From SZUA-117 sp964630795 (lineage in GTDB: Bacteria; Pseudomonadota; Gammaproteobacteria; Steroidobacterales; Woeseiaceae), in assembly GCA_964630795.1 (NCBI GenBank), contig CAZVWF010000030.1:1-28538 (forward strand): a stretch of DNA of 28,538 bases, written 5' to 3'. The translations under genes were made by a program, and so were the position numbers. The notes below the pieces were generated by a model, which saw nothing but the letters and a program-made list of their open reading frames with translations, searched no databases and was not told the DNA's origin. Shown here piece after piece: positions 16,153 through 23,808 of the stretch (positions within the stretch are counted from its first letter, which is position 1; every line of letters begins with the position of its first letter).

Positions 16153-16601
16153 ACAGCCCGGTGAAATTCCTCGAGTAGTTCGTACAGGGTCGCCATACGC
16201 CCCGTGCCGAAACGAGACTCGATATCTTCGTATAGCGCCGCGGAGTCGGGTGCAACCTCATCGAATAGCTTGCGTCCCCTGACCGTCAATGTCAGGACCG
16301 AGCGTCGCTGGTCGTTGGCGTCCGACAAACGTTTGACCAGTTTCTCACCTTCGAGATGCTGCAGGATGCGCGTCAGGCTGGGCGCCAGGAGCAAGCTGCG
16401 CCTGGCCAGTTCGGAGGCGTCAATCCTGTTGTAGTCGGCAAGCGCCCGGATCACTCGCCACTGTTGTTCGGTCAGCCCGTGGTCACGGAGCATCGGCCGA
16501 AAGCGCGCCATCGCGGCTTCCCGGGCCTTGAGTAACGCCATCGGGAGGGAATGTTCGAAGTCCCTTAATCCGGCAGCCTCATTTTTGGCGGCATCGGACA
16601 T
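16149..16601 (-). CDS. hpaR: MarR-family regulator of homoprotocatechuate degradation (HpaR type)
   Basis: At 150 residues, this is a close match to the HpaR/HpcR pattern: FEHSLPMALLKAREAAMARF, GLTEQQWRVIRALADY, LLLAPSLTRILQHLE and the wing NDQRRSVLTLTV. HpaR represses the meta-cleavage genes until a hydroxyphenylacetate-type effector is bound. The start overlaps the stop of the upstream FAH-family gene (16599-16603), placing it as the last gene of the leftward hydratase-aldolase-FAH operon. That gives a built-in feedback loop, since the operon it likely represses encodes it. The 16-bp palindrome at 19123-19138 is its most likely target. Confidence 0.9.
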   Translation of the reverse strand: MSDAAKNEAAGLRDFEHSLPMALLKAREAAMARFRPMLRDHGLTEQQWRVIRALADYNRIDASELARRSLLLAPSLTRILQHLEGEKLVKRLSDANDQRRSVLTLTVRGRKLFDEVAPDSAALYEDIESRFGTGRMATLYELLEEFHRAV

Positions 16602-17461
16602 CAGGCGGTTTCGGTTTGCACCGTGTTCTTCAGCGTACCGATACCGGACACCGTGACTTCGACGATATCGCCATTCGTCAGGTACTTCGGCGGGTCAAAA
16701 CGTGCGCCCGCGCCATTGGGGGTGCCGGTCGCAATGACGTCGCCAGGCTTCAGACGGCAGAAAGAGGTCAGGTATTCGATGATCCGGCGGAACGGGAACA
16801 TCAGGCTCTCCGTTGTGTCGTTCTGACGCTCCTCGCCATTTACGTGGGTAGTGACCCGGTGTTCGCCCATAGGATCGAGTTCGTCTGCTGTCACCATCCA
16901 CGGACCGACGGATCCGGAACTTTCGAAATTCTTGCCCGGCGTCACATTAAATTTTCCGTGGCGAATGTAATCGCGCAGCGAGCCCTCATTCATGATCGTC
17001 AAGCCGGCAACGACGGTATGCGCGTCCGCCTGCGATACGCGACGGCATTCCTTGCCAATAATCATGACGATCTCGCCTTCATAGTCGAGCTGATCGGATT
17101 CCGGCGGGTCGAGGATGGGCTGCAGGTGCCCGGTCAGTGACTCCCGCGAGCGCATAAACAGGCTGGGGTATTTCGGCAGGTCCGATCCATCCTTGTACTC
17201 GGCATTTCGGTTGGCGTAGTTAACGCCCACGCACATTATCTTTTCGGGGTTCGGTACGGGTGGCAGAAATATAATGTCGTCCAGGGCATAGTCGGCGTCC
17301 GAGGCTTCCGCTTCTGCGGCGAGCGTCGCGAGCCGTTCTTCGCGAATCGCCTGGCGCAGGTCGGGCAGTTCCTCATGTCGATGTCCGAGGTCGACGACCC
17401 CACCGTTAACGACGGCACCGAAACTTGTCTGCCCGTTGGCATTAAATGTCAGGAATTTCAT
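16601..17461 (-). CDS. hpaG: FAH-family enzyme, HpaG-type isomerase/decarboxylase
   Basis: The start at 17461 (MKFLTFNANGQ) follows a purine-rich AAAGGA, and a longer frame to 17548 overlaps the aldolase gene. The 286 residues form one fumarylacetoacetate hydrolase domain: KIMCVGVNYANR, SLFMRSRESLTGH, the metal-ligand stretch DYEGEIVMIIGKE, NEGSLRDYIRHGKFN, SVGPWMVTADEL and TGTPNGAGAR. In this pathway HpaG decarboxylates 5-oxopent-3-ene-1,2,5-tricarboxylate and isomerises the product. Classical HpaG is a two-domain protein of about 430 residues or a pair of proteins; only a single-domain one is seen here. In place of the common NDxSxRD motif it reads NEGSLRD, as in some sub-families. The exact reaction is inferred from the operon. 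Confidence 0.82.
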   Translation of the reverse strand: MKFLTFNANGQTSFGAVVNGGVVDLGHRHEELPDLRQAIREERLATLAAEAEASDADYALDDIIFLPPVPNPEKIMCVGVNYANRNAEYKDGSDLPKYPSLFMRSRESLTGHLQPILDPPESDQLDYEGEIVMIIGKECRRVSQADAHTVVAGLTIMNEGSLRDYIRHGKFNVTPGKNFESSGSVGPWMVTADELDPMGEHRVTTHVNGEERQNDTTESLMFPFRRIIEYLTSFCRLKPGDVIATGTPNGAGARFDPPKYLTNGDIVEVTVSGIGTLKNTVQTETA

Positions 17462-17480
17462 TCTTTCGTCCTTTGTTTGT

Positions 17481-18281
17481 TCAGTAGCCGGCTTCCGGTG
17501 CAACCTCGTCGTCCGAAGCGCAACGTGCCGCAAGTCCGCGGGCGGCATTGCCGAGCAGTAATGTGTCTACGCCGACACCGATAAAGTTGGCGCCGCAATC
17601 CTCGAAATGCGCGATTTTCGATTCGTCGAGGCACAACAAGCCCGCATATTTGCCCGCGGCGCGAATGGTTTTCAGCGCATCGCTGACGGTCTTCTCGAAC
17701 TCCGGATGGGAGACCTGGCCGGCATGTCCCATCGACGCGGAAAGGTCGGACGGGCCAATGAAAACGCCATCGATGCCGGACGTGTTGGCGATGGCCTCGA
17801 GATTGTCGATGGCCGTCGTCGTTTCTGCCTGCACGATGACCAGCATTTCGTCATTGGCACGGCTCAGGTAGTCGGGCACGGTATTCCAGCGTGAGGCGCG
17901 AGCCAGTGAAGTTCCCATGCCCCGGCGCCCCTCAGGCGGATACTTCACCGCGCTGACGACGTCGGCAGCCTGTTCGGGGGTGTCGATCATCGGCACGATA
18001 AAACTCTGGGCACCGATGTCACAGAGCTTTTTCAATAATGTGGCGTCGCCATCGGCGGGCCGGACTATCGGGGCGACGTCGTACGGCGCCATCGCCTGCA
18101 GGTGGGCCAGGACTTCACGTACCTCGAACGCGCCGTGCTCGTGGTCAACCAGCAGCCAGTCGAAACCCGCGCCAGCCATGATCTCGGCAGCGGTTGAATC
18201 GGGAAGGCCGAGCCAGGCACCGAACTGGGTGCGGCCGGATTCGAGGCCCGCCCTGAATTGATTGCGCAGGATATCGCTCAT
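17481..18281 (-). CDS. hpaI: 4-hydroxy-2-oxoheptane-1,7-dioate aldolase (HpcH/HpaI family)
   Basis: The 266-residue protein is a class II pyruvate aldolase of the HpcH/HpaI family. Residues corresponding to the E. coli HpaI active site (His45, Arg70, Glu149, Asp175) are present with a constant offset of four: His49 in DHEHG, Arg74 in PIVRPADG, Glu153 in IVQAET and Asp179 in FIGPSDLS. Glu153 and Asp179 bind the divalent metal. It should split 4-hydroxy-2-oxoheptanedioate into pyruvate and succinic semialdehyde, the last step of the pathway. Its ATG overlaps the stop of the hydratase gene by four bases, and the FAH-family gene starts 19 bp after it. Confidence 0.92.
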   Translation of the reverse strand: MSDILRNQFRAGLESGRTQFGAWLGLPDSTAAEIMAGAGFDWLLVDHEHGAFEVREVLAHLQAMAPYDVAPIVRPADGDATLLKKLCDIGAQSFIVPMIDTPEQAADVVSAVKYPPEGRRGMGTSLARASRWNTVPDYLSRANDEMLVIVQAETTTAIDNLEAIANTSGIDGVFIGPSDLSASMGHAGQVSHPEFEKTVSDALKTIRAAGKYAGLLCLDESKIAHFEDCGANFIGVGVDTLLLGNAARGLAARCASDDEVAPEAGY

Positions 18282-19087
18282 GTGAAATCTACCTCGATCG
18301 TGCCGAGCGGTCCGTAGTCCGCAACGATGTTGTCGCCTGGCTTGACGATGACCGGACGTGTGAACGAGCCGGCAAGGATGAACTGTCCGGGTTCGAGACC
18401 AATGCCGTGAGGAGCAAACCGCTTACACACCCAGCGTATGCCATGGGCAGGGTGCCCCATCACGCCGCCTGCCAGTCCGGTTTCCTCGATCTCGCTATTC
18501 AGATAGAGCATTGCGCCGCACCAGGGCAGGTCGATAGTGGCGGGATCTGCCCGGTTTTCGCCGACGATGTAGCCGGCATTTGCCGCGTTGTCTGCAATCG
18601 TATCGAAGACGTTTCGCGTGTATCCGGTCTCGGGATCGACGCGAAAGCTGCGCGCAGCGATAAGTTCAAGCGCGGGGACCACGTAGTCGGTTGCATCCAT
18701 CACTTCATCAACAGAGACGTCTGTTCCCTGGAGTGGTTTTTTCAAAACGAACGCAAGTTCAACCTCGATTCGTGGATCGGTGAAGTCGCCGGCAGTAATG
18801 CTTGCGCCACTCGGGAAATACATGTCGTCGAGCAAGACGCCGAAGTCAGGCGTGTCGATGTTCATGGTCAGTTGCATCGCGCGCGACGTCAGGCCGATTT
18901 TGTAACCCGTAACCTTTCGCCCGTCTGCGATCTTGCGGTCGACCCAGGCCTTCTGGATCGCGTAGGCATCGTCCATGTTCATATCGGGCAGGCCGAGAGT
19001 CAGCGGCGTAATCTGCTGGCGGTTTTTCTCTGCGATGTACAGCGCGTCGGCTGCGGCGGCGATGTCGTCGCTCGATAGCATTGGCAT
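18278..19087 (-). CDS. hpaH: 2-oxo-hept-4-ene-1,7-dioate hydratase (HpaH type)
   Basis: The 269 residues show the vinylpyruvate hydratase/HpaH pattern: DDAYAIQKAWVDRKI, the VTGYKIGLTS motif, FGVLLDDM, the acidic metal-site region IEVELAFVL, DYVVPALELI and AGSFTRPV near the C-terminus. It hydrates 2-oxohept-4-ene-1,7-dioate to 4-hydroxy-2-oxoheptanedioate, the substrate of the next gene's aldolase. It is the first gene of the leftward operon. The ATG at 19087 has an alternative in-frame ATG at 19081. Its promoter lies in the divergent region with the palindrome at 19123-19138. Confidence 0.92.
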   Translation of the reverse strand: MPMLSSDDIAAAADALYIAEKNRQQITPLTLGLPDMNMDDAYAIQKAWVDRKIADGRKVTGYKIGLTSRAMQLTMNIDTPDFGVLLDDMYFPSGASITAGDFTDPRIEVELAFVLKKPLQGTDVSVDEVMDATDYVVPALELIAARSFRVDPETGYTRNVFDTIADNAANAGYIVGENRADPATIDLPWCGAMLYLNSEIEETGLAGGVMGHPAHGIRWVCKRFAPHGIGLEPGQFILAGSFTRPVIVKPGDNIVADYGPLGTIEVDFT

Positions 19088-19097
19088 GTAGCCCGGC

Positions 19098-19125
19098 TTG
19101 AAGTTTTCGAGGCGCGCAGTATACT
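19098..19125 (+). promoter_or_regulatory. Probable promoter of the rightward hpaF operon
   Basis: TTGAAG (19098-19103), a 16-bp spacer and TATACT (19120-19125) form a plausible sigma70 promoter; transcription would start near 19132. The -10 is part of AGTATACT (19118-19125), which reads the same on both strands, so the divergent promoter can use the same bases. Confidence 0.5.
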
Positions 19126-19146
19126 TAACATGTTAAGTTAATTCAA
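19118..19146 (-). promoter_or_regulatory. Probable promoter of the leftward hpaH operon
   Basis: On the minus strand TTGAAT (19146-19141) and TATACT (19123-19118) stand 17 bp apart. The start would fall near 19110, about 23 bp before the hydratase ATG. It shares its -10 bases with the rightward promoter, so the two promoters overlap back to back. Confidence 0.5.
19123..19138. promoter_or_regulatory. Perfect 16-bp palindrome, probable HpaR operator
   Basis: ACTTAACATGTTAAGT is a perfect palindrome with no spacer. It overlaps the rightward -10 and transcription start and fills the spacer of the leftward promoter, so a bound dimer would block both operons. A MarR-family dimer typically binds such sites, and hpaR is in the leftward operon. 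The identification with HpaR is inference. Confidence 0.65.
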
Positions 19147-19167
19147 CGACAAGGCAGAGACGAAGCG

Positions 19168-19560
19168 ATGCCGCACCAAATCATTGAATATTCTGCAAAC
19201 CTTGAGACCCGAATGGATATACAGGCACTCGTCGATGGTCTGCATGAAAACGCGATGAGGATCGACGGACTGCCATTGGGCGGTTTGCGGACACGTGCTG
19301 CACGGCGCGAAAATTACAAGATTGCTGACGAGCATCCGGACAATGCATTTGTCCACATGATCCTGAAGCTGGGGCACGGGAGGGATGAAGATACGAAGAA
19401 GCAATTCGGCGAGGCGATATTCGATGCGCTCTGCCGACTACTCGAGCCCGTATCATCCACATCGCCACTGGCCATTTCATTTGAGATCCAGGAAATCGAT
19501 GCTGTGCTTACCTGGAAGAAAAACAATCTCCGCGAGTACATGGCGAAGCGCAGAAATTAG
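19168..19560 (+). CDS. hpaF: 5-carboxymethyl-2-hydroxymuconate isomerase (HpaF type)
   Basis: The 130-residue protein matches the CHMI family of the tautomerase superfamily. Its second codon is proline (MPHQIIEYSANLE), and after Met removal this Pro becomes the N-terminal catalytic base typical of tautomerases. Other matching segments are LRTRAARRENYKIAD and NAFVHMILKLGHGR. The enzyme isomerises 5-carboxymethyl-2-hydroxymuconate to 5-oxopent-3-ene-1,2,5-tricarboxylate, between the dehydrogenase and the FAH-family decarboxylase. It is the first gene of the rightward operon, with a leader of about 36 bases; the dehydrogenase gene starts 17 bp later. Confidence 0.92.
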   Translation: MPHQIIEYSANLETRMDIQALVDGLHENAMRIDGLPLGGLRTRAARRENYKIADEHPDNAFVHMILKLGHGRDEDTKKQFGEAIFDALCRLLEPVSSTSPLAISFEIQEIDAVLTWKKNNLREYMAKRRN

Positions 19561-19577
19561 AAAGAAGAGGAAACCAC

Positions 19578-21101
19578 ATGTCCAATGACTTCGAAACGAA
19601 TCGTCAGGATGCGGAAAAGCTGCTCCGGCGATTTCGTGATGGAACGATGCCGCACTTCATCAATGGCAAGCATGATGCGGGCCGGTCCGGAAATACGATA
19701 GAGAGCATTGCGCCGTCTGACAACTCTGTCATCGGGTCCGTCGCTGCCGGCAATGCGGACGACATCGATGCTGCGTGCAAGGCAGCCGAAGATGCTTTCG
19801 AAGACTGGAAGAACATGCCGGGCAAGGAGCGCAAGAAGCTGCTGCACAATGTGGCTGACGCAATCATCGACCGGGCGAGGGACATCGCGCTGGTTGAAAG
19901 CTACGACTCGGGGCAGGCGATTCGGTTCATGAGCAAGGCAGCGATACGTGGTGCTGCCAACTTCCAGTATTTTGCCGATATGGCACCAAATGCCCGCGAC
20001 GGCCTGTCGTTACCCGCCGATGAACACATGAACTACACGCTGCGCCAGCCGATCGGCCCGGTCGGCGTGATAACGCCATGGAATACGCCGTTTATGCTAT
20101 CGACCTGGAAGATCGCGCCGGCACTGGCGGCAGGTTGTACCGTCGTGCACAAGCCTGCCGAATGGTCACCCTATACTGCAATGATGCTGGCCGAAATCAC
20201 ACACGATGCCGGCCTGCCTGATGGTGTTCTCAATTGCGTGCAGGGCCTGGGTGAGGATGCTGGCAAGTCGCTGACCGAACATCCGGCAATCAAGGCGGTT
20301 GCATTTGTCGGTGAGACCACGACCGGAAGCCACATCATGCGCCAGGGTGCGAACACTTTAAAGCGCGTACATTTCGAACTGGGCGGCAAGAACCCGGTAA
20401 TCGTTTTCGAAGATGCCGATATGGACAGGGCGCTTGATGCCGTCGTGTTCATGATCTACAGCCTAAACGGCGAACGATGCACATCCTCGAGCCGTCTGCT
20501 GGTCCAGGAATCCATCCAGGACGAGTTCAACACCAGGCTGGTCGAACGCATCGGCAAGCTGAAAGTCGGTCATCCACTCGACCCGGCAACCGAGATCGGG
20601 CCGCTGGTCCACGACAGGCACTTTCAGAAGGTTTGTGGCTATTTCGATATTGCCGCGGAAGAAGGCGCCAGGGTGGCGGCCGGCGGCCAGGCCGCGCCGA
20701 TCGATGGCAAGGGAAACTACGTCGAGCCCACCTTGTTTACGGGCGCATCGAACTCCATGCGTATCGCCCAACAGGAAATCTTCGGCCCGGTACTCACAGC
20801 TATTCCCTTCAAGGATGAGGCGGATGCGATCAGCATCGCCAATGACATCGACTACGGTCTTGCCGGTTATGTCTGGACGAATGATATTGGTCGCGGTCAT
20901 CGCATGGCACATGCAATGGATGCTGGCATGATCTGGGTCAACTCTGAAAACAATCGTCACTTGCCGTCACCCTTTGGCGGCATGATGTCCTCCGGCATTG
21001 GACGTGATGGCGGCGATTACAGCTTCGACTTTTACATGGAAACCAAAAACGTGTGTATTGCCATGGGATCACACCGCGTACCGCAACTGGGTAAGTCATG
21101 A
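19578..21101 (+). CDS. hpaE: 5-carboxymethyl-2-hydroxymuconate semialdehyde dehydrogenase (HpaE type)
   Basis: The 507 residues form a full NAD(P)-dependent aldehyde dehydrogenase: cofactor-binding GVITPWNTPF and VHKPAEWSP, AFVGETTTG, the general base Glu267 in ELGGKNP, and the catalytic Cys301 in NGERCTSSSR. Its place between the HpaF isomerase and the dioxygenase subunits identifies the likely substrate as the ring-cleavage product 5-carboxymethyl-2-hydroxymuconic semialdehyde. A strong ribosome binding site (AAGAGGAA) precedes the ATG. The stop overlaps the next start by four bases (21098-21101). Confidence 0.93.
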   Translation: MSNDFETNRQDAEKLLRRFRDGTMPHFINGKHDAGRSGNTIESIAPSDNSVIGSVAAGNADDIDAACKAAEDAFEDWKNMPGKERKKLLHNVADAIIDRARDIALVESYDSGQAIRFMSKAAIRGAANFQYFADMAPNARDGLSLPADEHMNYTLRQPIGPVGVITPWNTPFMLSTWKIAPALAAGCTVVHKPAEWSPYTAMMLAEITHDAGLPDGVLNCVQGLGEDAGKSLTEHPAIKAVAFVGETTTGSHIMRQGANTLKRVHFELGGKNPVIVFEDADMDRALDAVVFMIYSLNGERCTSSSRLLVQESIQDEFNTRLVERIGKLKVGHPLDPATEIGPLVHDRHFQKVCGYFDIAAEEGARVAAGGQAAPIDGKGNYVEPTLFTGASNSMRIAQQEIFGPVLTAIPFKDEADAISIANDIDYGLAGYVWTNDIGRGHRMAHAMDAGMIWVNSENNRHLPSPFGGMMSSGIGRDGGDYSFDFYMETKNVCIAMGSHRVPQLGKS

Positions 21102-21433
21102 GCCTCTACCATCTGCAGAAATTCCTTTACCAGTTAAATCGCGACGAGTCATCGCAGCAAAAATATCGCGACGATCTCGAAGGATTGCTGACCGAGTACG
21201 GCCTGACCGACGAAGAAGCCAACGCCCTGCGTGAAGGAGACATCGGTCTCCTCTATGTGCTGGGCGTCAACGGCCAGATTCTCATGCACTATGCGGCCTT
21301 TCTCGGCATCGAGTGGTTCGATTATCTCGACATGATGAGGGACGGCATCGACAAGCATGGCCAGGTGCGCGCCGGCGTCTATACGATGACGGGTGGCGGG
21401 CAGAGCTTTACGGAAGAGGAAAAGAAACGATGA
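21098..21433 (+). CDS. Extradiol dioxygenase small subunit (LigA-like)
   Basis: At 111 residues it matches the LigA alpha-subunit family of protocatechuate 4,5-dioxygenase: FLYQLNRDESSQQKYRDD, LTDEEANALREGDIGLLYVL, GVNGQILMHYAAFLGIEWF. The small subunit caps the active site of the LigB-type catalytic subunit encoded next, with which it overlaps by ATGA. It has no metal site of its own. Classical HPA clusters use a single-subunit HpaD, so the presence of a separate alpha subunit is noteworthy. Confidence 0.88.
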   Translation: MSLYHLQKFLYQLNRDESSQQKYRDDLEGLLTEYGLTDEEANALREGDIGLLYVLGVNGQILMHYAAFLGIEWFDYLDMMRDGIDKHGQVRAGVYTMTGGGQSFTEEEKKR

Positions 21434-22257
21434 GTCTTGTGTATTCAGGTGTTCTGAGTCATGCGCCAGGCATCACCGGGCGCGCCGACCTGTGCGAAAA
21501 CACCGAATTGCGGGATGCGTTTTACGCCAGGCTCGATCAGCAGCGCCAGGACATCGAGCAAAGTGGTGCTGAAGCCCTGATCGTCATCGCGGCCGAGCAC
21601 TTCGCGAATTTCTTCATGAATAACATGCCGGCGTTCTGCATCGGCATCGGCGTAAGCTACGAAGGTCCGATCGAGGATCCGGAATGGCTCAGGATTGCAA
21701 AGACCAAAGTGCCGGGCGCACCTGATCTCGGCACACGCCTGACCCGCGAGGTCATGAACACGATCGACGTGGCCTATGCCGAGGAATGGAAGTTTGATCA
21801 CGGCATCATGGTGCCGCTGAATTTCCTGACACCGAAGTACGACCTGCCAGTCATTCCCGTGAATATCAATTGCCAGGGACCACCGCTTACGCCGTTGCAC
21901 CGGGCGTGGGCATTCGGCGAGGCATTGCGCCGGGCCTGCGACTCGGTCCCGGAAAAGGTTGCCCTGGTCGGCACAGGCGGTATATCGCACTGGCCGGCGA
22001 CGCCGGACTCCGGAAAGATCAACGAAGACTGGGACCGGGAATTCCTCGATCGCCTCGTGCGTCAGGACAAGGAGGCACTGCTGAGTTACTCGGACATCGA
22101 TACCTATGCCGAAGCCGGGCAGGGTGGCTTCGAAATCCGTACCTACATTGCTGCAGCGGCTGCCGCTGGCGGGCCGGGCAATCTCGAGTTCTACACGGCC
22201 GAATTACCGATATTTGCGGTTGGTGTCTGTGTTGCCAGTTTTGATATTGCTTCCTGA
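21430..22257 (+). CDS. Extradiol dioxygenase catalytic subunit (LigB-like), probable homoprotocatechuate 2,3-dioxygenase
   Basis: The start at 21430 overlaps the small-subunit stop; the longer frame from 21313 lies inside that gene. The 275 residues follow the LigB fold: His11 in LSHAPGI, His57 in AAEHFANFF and Glu235 in GGFEIRTY match the Fe(II) ligands of LigB (His12, His61, Glu242). His124 in FDHGIMVPL and His187 in GGISHWP match its second-sphere acid/base residues. The enzyme would open homoprotocatechuate next to the hydroxyls to give the semialdehyde used by the HpaE-type dehydrogenase. Substrate is inferred from the operon; protocatechuate-like or gallate-like rings are alternatives. 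The transporter gene follows after 219 bp. Confidence 0.88.
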   Translation: MSLVYSGVLSHAPGITGRADLCENTELRDAFYARLDQQRQDIEQSGAEALIVIAAEHFANFFMNNMPAFCIGIGVSYEGPIEDPEWLRIAKTKVPGAPDLGTRLTREVMNTIDVAYAEEWKFDHGIMVPLNFLTPKYDLPVIPVNINCQGPPLTPLHRAWAFGEALRRACDSVPEKVALVGTGGISHWPATPDSGKINEDWDREFLDRLVRQDKEALLSYSDIDTYAEAGQGGFEIRTYIAAAAAAGGPGNLEFYTAELPIFAVGVCVASFDIAS

Positions 22258-22476
22258 CATCACCGGCAGACGCTCGAATTCGATACGGTGCCGGCGGTTA
22301 CCCAGGAGCGATTCCGGTACTGACGGCTGGCATGACACGATGGCGACGGAGCTCGAGGAATTGCCTGCGGACGCCGCAGAGGATACGCTCGGCCGGAGCT
22401 TTGGGTGGGAAACCGGCAAACATACCGGCTGACGATGCGCCAGATCCATAATCAATAAAACAATCGGGGTCGACGA
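22258..22476. other. Intergenic region between dioxygenase and transporter
   Basis: No recognised gene. One short frame (22340-22432, 30 codons, starting MATELEELPADAAED) has a codon-like look but no ribosome binding site or known match. No clear promoter is visible, though the gap is longer than between the other genes of the operon, so the transporter may have its own control. Confidence 0.4.
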
Positions 22477-23808
22477 ATGTCCACAATCGCAGGGACCAGT
22501 GAAAATCTATCGCATGATGTAATCGACCGCGGCGGGGTTACCGCCCAGCAGCTCCTGGTCGTTGGGTTGTGCCTTTTCTTCAACATGCTCGACGGCTTCG
22601 ATATCACGGCCATGGCGGTGGTCGCGAGCGCCGTTTCGACAGATCTGAACCTGACGCCCGACCGGCTTGGCTGGATCTTCAGCTTCGCACTGGCAGGGAT
22701 GATGGGCGGTGCGATGTTCCTTGCACCCATCTCGGACATCATTGGCCGCCGCAAGATGATCATCTTCTCGGTAGCGCTCATCGGCGTCTCGATTATCTTC
22801 ACGGCAACGGCTACGACGCTGACCGAATTCATCATACTGCGATTTATCAGCGGACTGGGCGCCGGCGCGATGCTGGCCTGCCAGGCGGCGCTGGCAGCTG
22901 AATACAGCCCGGACAAATACAAGGCGCTATCCGTTGCCGTCGTCACATCGGGTTATCCGATGGGTGCGATGATGACATCAGTCATCGCCGGCATGATCAT
23001 GCCGGAGTATGGCTGGCGCGGAATGTTCTGGTTTGGTGGTGTCCTGACCTTGTCCATGGTTTTTGTCGCCTGGCTGCTGATCCCGGAATCCCTTAAGTAC
23101 CTGTTCCAGCGCCGGCCGGAGGATGCGCTTGAACGCATCAACGCCATTCTCAGGAAACTCGGCAAGGAATTGCTGGATGCAATGCCGACGGTGATCGAAG
23201 AAGACAAGGCCGCCCGCGGAGGGATGGTCGGCGGCATGAAAAAACTGCTCGACAAGGATCACCGCAGAGTAACCTTGACGTTATGGACGGCGTTCCTGCT
23301 TTGCTTCAGCACACTGTACTTCCTGATGAGCTGGATACCGGCATTGATGGAGGACTCGGGATTCGATGCGACTGTTGGGCGCCAGGCATTCTTCCTTTTT
23401 AACCTGGGTGGTGTCATGGGCATCTACCTGATGGGCTGGCTGTCCACCCGTTACAAGCTGACGGACATGATCTGCTACCTGTCACTCATCGCGGCGGTGG
23501 GTATGGTGATCTTTGCCCTTGTGCCCACCCAGTTGAACCTGATGCTGGTCCTGACGCTCCTGATTGGCATCGTGCAGCAGGGTGGTTTCACGGGGTTGTA
23601 TGGCGCTGCCGCAAAGGCCTATCCGACGGATATTCGCAGTACCGGCATTGGCTGGGCGATCGGTCTCGGGCGCTTCGGTGCGGTCGTGGGTCCGGCGGTG
23701 GCCGGCTACCTGATTGCCGCGGGCCTCGACATGTCAGCGAACTACTTTATCTTCGCGGTGCCGATGGCCGTCGGCGGACTGATCGCCTACCGCTTGCATA
23801 TCAGGTAG
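22477..23808 (+). CDS. MFS transporter, aromatic acid:H+ symporter family
   Basis: The 443-residue protein has twelve hydrophobic segments and the features of the AAHS family (PcaK, MhpT type): MLDGFDITAMAVVA in the first helix with the Asp-rich DGFD motif, DIIGRRKMIIFS in the loop between helices 2 and 3, and RFISGLGAGAML. It would import hydroxylated aromatic acids such as 4-hydroxyphenylacetate or homoprotocatechuate across the inner membrane using the proton gradient. It lies at the end of the rightward catabolic operon. It overlaps the stop of the convergent symporter gene by 8 bp (23801-23808). The substrate is inferred from position. Confidence 0.9.
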   Translation: MSTIAGTSENLSHDVIDRGGVTAQQLLVVGLCLFFNMLDGFDITAMAVVASAVSTDLNLTPDRLGWIFSFALAGMMGGAMFLAPISDIIGRRKMIIFSVALIGVSIIFTATATTLTEFIILRFISGLGAGAMLACQAALAAEYSPDKYKALSVAVVTSGYPMGAMMTSVIAGMIMPEYGWRGMFWFGGVLTLSMVFVAWLLIPESLKYLFQRRPEDALERINAILRKLGKELLDAMPTVIEEDKAARGGMVGGMKKLLDKDHRRVTLTLWTAFLLCFSTLYFLMSWIPALMEDSGFDATVGRQAFFLFNLGGVMGIYLMGWLSTRYKLTDMICYLSLIAAVGMVIFALVPTQLNLMLVLTLLIGIVQQGGFTGLYGAAAKAYPTDIRSTGIGWAIGLGRFGAVVGPAVAGYLIAAGLDMSANYFIFAVPMAVGGLIAYRLHIR

